From Marinomonas pontica (GTDB lineage: Bacteria; Pseudomonadota; Gammaproteobacteria; Pseudomonadales; Marinomonadaceae): a stretch of 45,066 nt of DNA. Positions 37,960 to 45,066 of the stretch are shown one piece after another (within the stretch, counting starts at the first letter, position 1; every line of letters starts with the position of its first letter). Below the pieces are notes generated by a model. That model was not told the DNA's origin. It ran no database searches and saw nothing but the letters and a program-made list of their open reading frames with translations. Both the position numbers and the translations under genes were made by a program. The stretch spans positions 1 to 45,066 of the forward strand of contig NZ_JAODTL010000027.1 of NCBI RefSeq assembly GCF_026191375.1. Reading direction: 5' to 3'.

Positions 37960-38991
37960 ATGTTGCGAGTCGCTATCAATGGTTATGGTCGTATCGGACG
38001 TTCGGTTTTACGGGCGCTTTATGAAAACGGCTACCGCGATCACATTCAAGTGGTTGCCATTAATGAATTGTCTGACATTGAGACAATCAGCTATCTTACT
38101 CGCTATGACACAACGCATGGCCGCTTTCCTCAACCTGTTTCTACTCGCGATAACGCATTGCTTATTGGTGATGATGCGATCTTGTGCTTTTCCTGTGCCA
38201 CGCCAGAGGAATTGGACTGGTCTGCTCTTGAACTGGATATGGTGTTGGAGTGTTCGGGGAGCTTTTCTGGACGAGAAGGCGCCCAAGCTTATTTGAACGC
38301 AGGCGTACCCAAAATGTTGCTGTCTCAGCCAGCGGCGGCGGATGTTGACGCGACGATTGTGTATGGTTTCAACCATCAGGATATTCGAGCGGAGCAAAGT
38401 ATCGTGTCGGCGGCGTCTTGTACCACAAACTGCCTCATTCCGGTTTTGGATGTTGTTAAACAGTTTGCTGGTGTGGTGCATGGTATGACGCAAACTATCC
38501 ATTCTGCGATGAACGATCAGCCAGTGATTGATGGCTATCATACCAAAGATTTGCGCTTAACTCGTGCGGCGTTGAGCTCGATAATTCCCGTTGATACTGG
38601 TTTGGCGCGCGGCATCACGCGAATGATGCCTGAACTTGACGGAAAAATGGGGTGTAATGCGGTACGCGTTCCCACCTTGAACGTCTCGGTGATTGATTTA
38701 GTATTGCGTACAGAGCAAGACGTCACGGTTGAGCAAATCAATGCACAATTAGAACAAGCGGCAAACTCAAAGTATGCAGGGCTAATGGGCTTTACCAAAG
38801 AAGCGCATGCGTCAGTGGACTTTAATCATGATCCGCGTTCGGTGATTATCGATAGTACGCAAACGCAAGTCATTGATCAGCGCATGGTGAAGTTGCTTTG
38901 TTGGTTTGATAATGAATGGGGCTACGCGAACCGAATGCTGGATGTGGCTAAATATTGGGCCGGTGTGATTGAACAATCAAAATTGAATTGA
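37960..38991 (+). CDS. epd: Epd, D-erythrose-4-phosphate dehydrogenase (GapA-like)
   Basis: NAD-dependent dehydrogenase of 343 residues, step towards pyridoxal phosphate. RVAINGYGRIGRSVLRALYE binds NAD, SAASCTTNC holds the catalytic Cys, and HSAMNDQPVID with VDFNHDPRSVIIDSTQT are typical of Epd rather than glycolytic GapA (which usually has HAYTGDQ and SSDIVG). The tkt-epd-pgk-fba order agrees. It could retain some glyceraldehyde-3-phosphate activity. Confidence 0.88.
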   Translation: MLRVAINGYGRIGRSVLRALYENGYRDHIQVVAINELSDIETISYLTRYDTTHGRFPQPVSTRDNALLIGDDAILCFSCATPEELDWSALELDMVLECSGSFSGREGAQAYLNAGVPKMLLSQPAAADVDATIVYGFNHQDIRAEQSIVSAASCTTNCLIPVLDVVKQFAGVVHGMTQTIHSAMNDQPVIDGYHTKDLRLTRAALSSIIPVDTGLARGITRMMPELDGKMGCNAVRVPTLNVSVIDLVLRTEQDVTVEQINAQLEQAANSKYAGLMGFTKEAHASVDFNHDPRSVIIDSTQTQVIDQRMVKLLCWFDNEWGYANRMLDVAKYWAGVIEQSKLN

Positions 38992-39025
38992 GACATCTGA
39001 AGTTTAAACGACGAGGACATCGTAC

Positions 39026-40189
39026 ATGACTGTAATTAATATGAAAGACGTGGATCTGGCGAACAAGCGAGTATTGATTCGTGAAGACCTTAACGTGCCT
39101 GTGAAAAACGGTAAAGTGACCAGTGATGCGCGTATTCGTGCGGCATTGCCAACGATTAAGTTAGCGTTAGCGGCGGGCGCGAAAGTCATGGTGATGTCTC
39201 ACCTTGGTCGCCCAACAGAAGGTCAGTACGAAGACGAATACTCGCTTCAGCCTGTCGCAACACACCTTGCTGATTTGCTGGGCCAAGACGTGCCATTAGT
39301 CAAAGATTGGTTAGATGGCGTTGACGTGGAGTCAGGTCAGCTTGTTTTGGTTGAAAACGTACGTTTTAACCTTGGCGAGAAAAAAGACGACGAAGCATTG
39401 TCTAAAAAAATGGCGGCTTTGTGTGACGTGTATGTGATGGATGCGTTTGGCACGGCTCACCGTGCACAAGCTTCTACTCACGGCGTGGCGAAGTTTGCTC
39501 CGATTGCTTGTGCTGGCCCATTGTTGGCAGCAGAACTTGAAGCGTTAGAAAAAGCGTTGGCAAAACCGGCTCGTCCAATGGCGGCGATTGTTGGTGGCTC
39601 AAAAGTATCGACTAAGTTGACGGTGTTGGAATCTTTGTCTGACAAAGTGGATCAGTTGATTGTGGGTGGCGGTATTGCCAACACTTTCTTAGCTGCGGCA
39701 GGCTTTCCTGTAGGTAAGTCTTTATACGAAGAAGATTTGATTCCTCAGGCAAAAGCCTTGATGGCGAAGACCAGCATTCCATTACCTGAAGACGTTGTGG
39801 TTGCGACGGCGTTTGCGCCAGATGCGGTTGCGACAGTGAAAGACGCCGCGGATGTGGGCGCTGATGATATGATTTTGGACATCGGGCCGAAAGCGGCGGC
39901 GGCGTTTGCTGCACTGCTCGAAGAGTCTCAAACGATTATTTGGAACGGTCCTGTGGGCGTGTTTGAATTTGATCAGTTTGGCGGTGGAACCAAAGCGCTG
40001 GCGATGGCGATTGCCAACAGCAACGGTTTTTCCATTGCGGGCGGTGGCGATACCTTAGCGGCGGTCGACAAGTACGATATTGCGGATCAAGTGTCTTATA
40101 TTTCGACTGGCGGCGGCGCTTTTTTAGAATTTGTTGAAGGAAAAGTGCTACCAGCGGTTGCGATGTTGGAATCACGCGCGCAAAATTAG
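39026..40189 (+). CDS. pgk: Pgk, phosphoglycerate kinase
   Basis: Glycolytic/gluconeogenic kinase of 387 residues. [77 protein letters not shown] and [11 protein letters not shown] are all present, covering both substrate sites. It starts 34 bases after epd with no terminator, so the two are probably co-transcribed. Confidence 0.97.
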   Translation: MTVINMKDVDLANKRVLIREDLNVPVKNGKVTSDARIRAALPTIKLALAAGAKVMVMSHLGRPTEGQYEDEYSLQPVATHLADLLGQDVPLVKDWLDGVDVESGQLVLVENVRFNLGEKKDDEALSKKMAALCDVYVMDAFGTAHRAQASTHGVAKFAPIACAGPLLAAELEALEKALAKPARPMAAIVGGSKVSTKLTVLESLSDKVDQLIVGGGIANTFLAAAGFPVGKSLYEEDLIPQAKALMAKTSIPLPEDVVVATAFAPDAVATVKDAADVGADDMILDIGPKAAAAFAALLEESQTIIWNGPVGVFEFDQFGGGTKALAMAIANSNGFSIAGGGDTLAAVDKYDIADQVSYISTGGGAFLEFVEGKVLPAVAMLESRAQN

Positions 40190-40235
40190 TATCAAAGAAT
40201 GACAAAGATCGTTCTAAAATAATTTATAACTAATA

Positions 40236-40460
40236 AAAAGGCGAAAAGCCTATTTCGCTAACACCATCACATGCAGAACGTGAGTTGTGTTGAAGTGGTG
40301 TTGGCGAAAAACAAAACTAGAGAGTGACCTACTTGGCGTAAGCTGAGTATGACAATAACGATAAGGCGTAAGCCACATGATGCGTGATAACGCCGTCATG
40401 ATTACAAATACAGAGAGTTATCTAACACCGTAACTCCAAACGTTATAAATACAAAACCAG
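40236..40460 (+). promoter_or_regulatory. Structured 5' region of fba
   Basis: The 295 bases between pgk and fba hold no gene but several inverted repeats. The longest pairs TTCGCTAACACCA (40254-40266) with TGGTGTTGGCGAA (40296-40308), one G-T pair. GCGAAA just before it can pair instead with TTTCGC at 40253-40258, a competing hairpin. A further GAGTTA...TAACTC stem lies about 50 bases before the fba start. There is no T run after the main stem. It may be a leader RNA of fba or an mRNA-processing element. Confidence 0.4.
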
Positions 40461-40484
40461 ACAAATTGTCAGAGGAAACCTTTT

Positions 40485-41582
40485 ATGCCTTTAATTAGTA
40501 TGCGTCAACTGCTTGATCATGCAGCGGAACACAGCTACGGCTTGCCAGCGTTCAATGTGAATAACATGGAACAAGTGAAAGCCATTATGGAAGCGGCTCA
40601 TGAAGTGAACTCTCCTGTTATCATGCAGGCATCAGCGGGCGCACGTCAGTACGCGGGATCACACTTCCTTCGTCACTTGATTGCGGCAGCCATTGAAGAT
40701 TACCCGCATATTCCTGTTGTCATGCATCAGGATCACGGTACCTCTCCAGCGATTTGCCAGCGTTCTATTCAGCTTGGTTTTTCTTCTGTCATGATGGATG
40801 GTTCTTTGATGGCAGATGGCAAAACGCCAGCAAGTTATGAGTACAACGTGGATGTCACTCGTCGTACGGTTGAATTTGCGCACGCTTGTGGTGTGTCTGT
40901 AGAAGGTGAGCTGGGTGTACTTGGTTCATTAGAAACAGGTCAAGCCGGTGAAGAAGACGGTGTCGGCGCAGAAGGTATTTTGTCGCACGACCAGATGTTG
41001 ACGGATCCTCAAGAAGCCGTAGACTTCGTAAACGCAACTGGCATTGACGCGTTGGCGGTAGCGATTGGTACCAGTCATGGTGCGTACAAGTTTACTCGTC
41101 CACCGACAGGCGATATTTTGGATATTGAACGTATCGCAAAGATTGTTGAGTTGTTGCCAAACACTCACATTGTGTTGCATGGTTCTTCTTCTGTGCCGCA
41201 AGACTGGTTGGAAATCATTAACGAATTTGGTGGTGATATTCCTGAAACCTACGGTGTTCCGGTGGAAGAAATTGTTAAGGCGATCCGTTACGGTGTGCGT
41301 AAGGTAAACATTGATACTGACTTGCGTTTGGCGGCAACGGGTGCGATTCGTCGTAGCTTAGCGGAACACAAAGGCAACTTTGACCCTCGTAAGTATCTGA
41401 CCGAAAGCATCAAGGCAATGAAAGCGGTTTGTATTGATCGTTACGAAGCGTTTGGTTCTGCAGGTCAAGCTTCTCGTATCCACACTATGGATTTGGAAGA
41501 AATGGCGGTACGTTACGAGCGCGGCGAATATTCAGGCGGTCGTGTTTTTAAGCGATGTTTTGACTTAAACGACGCTGAATGA
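40485..41582 (+). CDS. fba: Class II fructose-1,6-bisphosphate aldolase
   Basis: Zinc-dependent aldolase of 365 residues, the Calvin-type (longer) class II form. [19 protein letters not shown] at the N-terminus, the zinc motif [33 protein letters not shown] with a metal ligand, [20 protein letters not shown] and [18 protein letters not shown] are visible. It splits fructose 1,6-bisphosphate and in this setting also serves gluconeogenesis. AGAGGA before 40485 is the ribosome site. Confidence 0.96.
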   Translation: MPLISMRQLLDHAAEHSYGLPAFNVNNMEQVKAIMEAAHEVNSPVIMQASAGARQYAGSHFLRHLIAAAIEDYPHIPVVMHQDHGTSPAICQRSIQLGFSSVMMDGSLMADGKTPASYEYNVDVTRRTVEFAHACGVSVEGELGVLGSLETGQAGEEDGVGAEGILSHDQMLTDPQEAVDFVNATGIDALAVAIGTSHGAYKFTRPPTGDILDIERIAKIVELLPNTHIVLHGSSSVPQDWLEIINEFGGDIPETYGVPVEEIVKAIRYGVRKVNIDTDLRLAATGAIRRSLAEHKGNFDPRKYLTESIKAMKAVCIDRYEAFGSAGQASRIHTMDLEEMAVRYERGEYSGGRVFKRCFDLNDAE

Positions 41583-41645
41583 ATGGCTGAGCGGTTAGGC
41601 AAAGGAAAATATTGTTAAGTTTTTCATAAAAAAGCAAAAAAACTA

Positions 41646-41673
41646 TTGACCGAGAAAATCAATTGCCTATAAT
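41646..41673 (+). promoter_or_regulatory. Promoter of tRNA-Leu
   Basis: TTGACC (-35, 41646-41651), a 16-base spacer and a perfect TATAAT (-10, 41668-41673), followed by a GC-rich discriminator (GCTCGCC), as in stable-RNA promoters under stringent control. The mature tRNA begins 14 bases later. Confidence 0.85.
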
Positions 41674-41687
41674 GCTCGCCATTCCTT

Positions 41688-41772
41688 GCGGGAGTGGTGG
41701 AATTGGTAGACACGCTGGATTTAGGTTCCAGTGCTTCACGGCGTGAGAGTTCGAGTCTCTCCTTCCGCACCA
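41688..41772 (+). tRNA. tRNA-Leu (anticodon UAG)
   Basis: 85 bases with the 3' CCA encoded. The acceptor stem is GCGGGAG with CTTCCGC, the D arm contains GGTAGACAC, the anticodon loop reads TTTAGGT with anticodon TAG, the long variable arm is typical of leucine tRNA and the T loop has TTCGAGTCT. It reads CUA-type leucine codons. It has its own promoter and terminator. Confidence 0.97.
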
Positions 41773-41780
41773 AATTTAAA

Positions 41781-41808
41781 AAAAGCTGACTTTATGTCGG
41801 CTTTTTTT
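41781..41808 (+). terminator. Terminator of tRNA-Leu
   Basis: An 8-bp stem AAGCTGAC / GTCGGCTT (one G-T pair) with a 5-base loop and seven T. Confidence 0.9.
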
Positions 41809-41954
41809 ATGTCTGAAATTTATGCCAATGACGGTTTGTCATGTGGTCTCTTTGTCTTTTTTGCACTTGTTGATATTTTCTTGTTCCTGTTATCACGAAA
41901 GTTCGTTAAGTTGGTTAGAATGATGTTTCTGCTGATGGTGAATTGAGCTTGGTA

Positions 41955-43055
41955 ATGGGAAGGCTGTGTATTTTTGTCGTATTGATGCTGCTCGGTTGCA
42001 CGGCGTTGACCGCTCGCGCCGCAAATATGGCCTTGGATCTGATGGACAGTCATGATTATTATCAGGCGATTCCTCGACAGGGCCCATTGTCGGAACAGTT
42101 CACGACCATCATCAATTCTCCACCGAATCCCATTCGAGTAGCGCAAAAGCGTGCGGTTCGTATTGCCTTAATGCTGTTTGGTGATGAAAACACCATAGAA
42201 AACAAGTCTCTTCAGATGGCGCTTAGAAAGCGAATGCGAGAACTGGGTATTGACTATCGCTTAGATATTTACCTTGATGATGCAAACGACAACAGTGATT
42301 TATCCGCATATTTAAAAATAGCCTCTACGCCACCTGATTACATTGTGATGACAAAGCTGGGCTTTGTTCAGCGTCGATTTCTAGAGCATTTTTTACGTAC
42401 GAGTAAAGCCAAGGTGATTCTTTATGACTTTGCGACGCCACTAAGACATTGGATGAACCATCCACCATTAATGTATATCGGGTTTGATCAGAAGAAGGCG
42501 GCAAAAATGTTGGCAAGTTATCTCGATCGACAGCTTCCTTCAGATACGACGATTTCAGCGTTGGTTCTACCTCAGGGGTATTTGAGTTATACGCGCTGTG
42601 ATTTGTTTTTGGATGAAATGCTCAAATACAAACGACGCATCAGTCGAGTCAGAGTGGTCGCGGATGACAAGAAGCACGCTTATGAGGCTGCTAGGGTGTT
42701 TTTGAATGAGTCGCCGACGGACTTTATATTCAGTTGTTCCCAGAATATTTCCGAAGGGGTTGTGGCTGCTTTGGAAGAGCGGTCTATCAAAGATACTCAG
42801 ACGAATGCGTGGGGGCTGTCTTCCAATGGCATTGCGGACTTGTTGAACCATAAAGTGCGCGTCAATGTTTTGTTTATGCAGGATAATTTATCGATCGCCG
42901 TGGCTGAGGCCATTAAGTTAGACCTTGAAGGGAAGAACATGCCGAACCTTTATGTAGCTCATTCGACGCTTATGCCCGCGGAGTTGGATTCTGACAGTTT
43001 ACGTTTAATGGTTCAGCAGGCGTATCAGTATTCGGTGGAATTATGGCAACAGTAA
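41955..43055 (+). CDS. LuxP-like periplasmic binding protein with altered ligand pocket
   Basis: Periplasmic sugar-binding-type protein of 366 residues from the ATG at 41955; a TTG at 41943 is also open. The signal peptide MGRLCIFVVLMLLGCTALTARA may be cut at ARA-A, or the Cys after LLG may make it a lipoprotein. Against Vibrio LuxP as I recall it, similarity runs the whole length: PLRHWMNHPPLMYIGFDQ, QGYLSYTRCDLF, DFIFSCSQNISEGVVAALEE, AVAEAIKLDLEGKNMPNLY. Of the LuxP residues that touch AI-2, the Arg of GYxSxxR and the Trp of NxWG are kept. The Gln/Ser/Trp cluster, the Thr-Asp pair and the last Arg are replaced. It would bind another small ligand. It overlaps the LuxQ-like gene by 13 bases. 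Confidence 0.8.
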   Translation: MGRLCIFVVLMLLGCTALTARAANMALDLMDSHDYYQAIPRQGPLSEQFTTIINSPPNPIRVAQKRAVRIALMLFGDENTIENKSLQMALRKRMRELGIDYRLDIYLDDANDNSDLSAYLKIASTPPDYIVMTKLGFVQRRFLEHFLRTSKAKVILYDFATPLRHWMNHPPLMYIGFDQKKAAKMLASYLDRQLPSDTTISALVLPQGYLSYTRCDLFLDEMLKYKRRISRVRVVADDKKHAYEAARVFLNESPTDFIFSCSQNISEGVVAALEERSIKDTQTNAWGLSSNGIADLLNHKVRVNVLFMQDNLSIAVAEAIKLDLEGKNMPNLYVAHSTLMPAELDSDSLRLMVQQAYQYSVELWQQ

Positions 43056-45066
43056 CGGACAGTTTACAGAACCGACTTAAACAAAAAGCCTTGTTGTTGA
43101 TGTGTGCGATCTTTTTGTGATCGCGGCATTGAGTGTCTATTTTATCGAGGTATTGACTCAGTCTGCTCAAGAGAAAAATTTGGCACTGAAGCATCGGATT
43201 GTTGAGCAAGCGTTTAATGGCTATTTGGCGCGTGCAGAAGATGAGATGAAGTTCATCGGTCAAGACCTTTCCTTGAGCAATTATGTGGTCGGTCGCGAAT
43301 TGGATTTGTTGTTTAGTCATCATGAGGTGTTGTTTTTCGGTGGGCTAGACTTTTTTATATTGAGTGGACCGATGGGCGTTACTCAATGGACCCTCGTGCA
43401 CGGTTGTTTACTAAGGTAGATCTTCGTTCGGTATTAGACGATGGCTTAATCAATCGCTGGACTTCCGTTGAGACAAAAGACAATGCCACCCTGTTGATGT
43501 TGAAAACGACGCTGTTGTCAGATGAGCAGGACAATACGGGTTTTTTATATGGCTTTATTTCCCTGAACGATAATTTGACCTTGGTGAACGAGTTATTGGA
43601 AAGCGCTGGGGTGAGTGCGGTTCGTATCTATGATGTATCGCACAATAGAGTGTTGTTGGAAGAACATAGAACTGGTGTTGACCAGTCAGATGCCATGTTG
43701 CGTGCGCGATTGCCGTTGACCTCGCCGGTGCAAGCTGATTTGTTATTGGATGTTATAGAAACGCATACTTTTTCTTCTGTGCTTTTTTCTAACGCCTTAC
43801 CTTTGATTTCAGCGGTATTCTTGGTGTTATTTGGGTTTTATTTCGTCTTGTCTCGTCAAATTAAAACCGCCATTTTTCAGCCGATCGAGGCCATGGTGTA
43901 TGACCATGAAGAGGCTGTGTTGCCTTATGTGGAGTTACAGCCTATTCAGCACCAAAGTCGCCAGTTGGTGGCGTCGATTAAAGCCAAAGAGCAGCGTTTT
44001 ATGCTGCTGGCGGAATCCATTCACAGCGCGATTGTGTTTTGTAATGAGATTGCTGAAATTGAGTTGTTAAACCCGGAAGCGCAGCGTATTTTTCCTGGGT
44101 CTGATAAGGCGCGAACTGTGTTTGATTTCATGCCAATTGCTTGCCATCAGCCCATTCAGGAAGCTTTGAAAGGGAATGTTGGGGTGACATTTGATCTGAC
44201 TTTCAATGAGTTAGGTCAGATATACCATTGGCAAGCGCATTCTTTTAAAAATGAAAGTGGCTATCGTGGGCTTTTACTGGTCGGAAAAAATATTACGCAA
44301 GAAACTCGGTTGACTTGGCAGCTTGATCAGTTGCAGCCATTGTCTTCTTCTTATCAGAAAACCGTTGATTCGGATGCCGTATTAAGTGAGTTGGCGTATC
44401 TGGCCAAATTACCTAACTCGGTTGGTTCGGATTCGCTAAAGGGATGGCTTTCGTTGTTGTTGTCCGTGTTAGATGACATAGCGTTGGTTGAAAGTGATGT
44501 GGACCTTATGCCTCTTGGCACCGTATTTTGTCAAGAAAGTGAGCGAGTGATGCTGGCCATGGGGGTCGAGGCGAATCGAGCCAAAATCGATTGCTCTGTG
44601 GAGACTGGCGCAAAAGTGGTTGCGGTGGACGCGCATTTTCGTGGATTGATTCGTGTGTTACTGATGATGGTGATGTCGAACGACATGGCGGAGCGTCGTT
44701 TGAGTGTCCGCTTCAATAAGACTGAGCTTGAAATGGTCGCCATGAATGACATGGCTTTGCGGCCGCTGTTTTTGGATGATCAAAAGATTGTTAGCGGACG
44801 TCAATGGCCAACAAAAAACGCTTCAAAATGGCGCTCTACAATTAAACATGGCGATGCAAGAGCAAGAAAGCGATGCCCCTCAGCCTTCTTTGGCCCCAAA
44901 TCGTGTGGTGGCTTGGGTGGCCAATGATTACCCAAATGCCGATGCTGTTTCTGAGGCGCTGGAGCGATTTGGTTTGATTGTTAAGTCGTATGTGTCTGTA
45001 GACAGCTTTTTTACACAGTCCAGTGCATTAAGCCAGTTTGATGCGGTATTAATTGGTTGTGAAGAG
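43043..45066 (+). CDS. LuxQ-like membrane sensor with degenerate kinase and receiver domains, 3' end outside window, frameshifted
   Basis: Predicted inner-membrane partner of the LuxP-like protein, starting inside its 3' end. Parts in order: membrane helix (KQKALLLMCAIF...VIAALSVYFIEVL), periplasmic sensor (GGLDFFILSG, DGRYSMDPRARLF), second helix (LPLISAVFLVLFGFYFVLS) near 43800, and a PAS domain (QRFMLLAESIHSAIVF ... IYHWQAHSFK ... GLLLVGKNIT) matching LuxQ. The next 180 residues follow the layout of a histidine kinase but have no H-box His, no N-box Asn and no G boxes. The last 60 resemble a receiver with Gly where the phospho-Asp should be. Three one-base indels are inferred: in the T run 43112-43116, near 43370 and near 44803-44808. 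Confidence 0.72.

Noticed and set aside
37960..38991. Glycolytic GapA instead of Epd
   Set aside because: HSAMNDQ and VDFNHDP with the tkt-epd-pgk-fba order fit erythrose-4-phosphate dehydrogenase better.
1..45066. CRISPR array, insertion sequence, integron or prophage
   Set aside because: No regularly spaced repeats, transposase or integrase motifs or attachment-site duplication next to the single tRNA gene were seen.

Overview
The window looks like chromosomal DNA of a marine gammaproteobacterium of the Oceanospirillales, most likely Marinomonas or a close relative. This is inferred from protein sequences and gene order: ftsY-ftsE-ftsX-rpoH, metX-metW-rdgB-hemW, gshB next to a TonB-like gene, and tkt-epd-pgk-fba. 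There was no database comparison. I see no insertion sequence, prophage, integrase or CRISPR array.

Layout. (1) 1-12226 is a sugar-uptake region. On the minus strand are an OmpR-type regulator, its histidine kinase and the start of a glucose-type ABC binding-protein gene, an order like the Pseudomonas GltR/GtrS-gtsABCD locus. On the plus strand are a fructokinase, an alpha-glucoside ABC transporter (aglE, aglF, aglG, aglK), a GH13 alpha-glucosidase and a LacI-type regulator. Together they would import alpha-glucosides, split them inside the cell and phosphorylate released fructose. (2) 12223-15591, minus strand: a yybP-ykoY manganese riboswitch, a UPF0016/GDT1-type Mn exporter, a cNMP/CBS/DUF294 protein and a DnaQ-like exonuclease, apparently one operon. 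(3) 15615-17264: a BCCT osmolyte transporter. (4) 17720-21341: methionine genes metX-metW followed by rdgB-hemW. (5) 21556-25574: a chemotaxis receptor, then an inactive-looking M16 peptidase homologue with rsmD. (6) 25738-29685: ftsY-ftsE-ftsX and rpoH. (7) 29768-35586, minus strand: gshB with a TonB-like gene, a TolC-type channel, rsmE, and metK with a leader that looks like a transcription attenuator. (8) 35850-41582: tkt, epd, pgk, fba. (9) 41646-41810: a tRNA-Leu(UAG) unit with its own promoter and terminator. (10) 41955 to the end: a LuxP-like periplasmic binding protein overlapping a LuxQ-like membrane protein.

The most unusual element is the last pair. The LuxP-like protein has the LuxP fold pattern but has lost most residues that contact AI-2. 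The LuxQ-like partner has the membrane and PAS parts of LuxQ, but no H-box histidine, no recognisable ATP-binding boxes and no receiver aspartate. It may be a sensor that no longer works by phosphotransfer. The metK leader and the manganese-riboswitch operon are the next best leads.

Caution on sequence quality: at least seven single-base indels, and probably eight, interrupt otherwise intact genes, including the essential ftsY and the housekeeping tkt. Several lie in short homopolymer runs. I read most of them as sequencing or assembly errors, not real pseudogenes, and give the joined coordinates for each gene.
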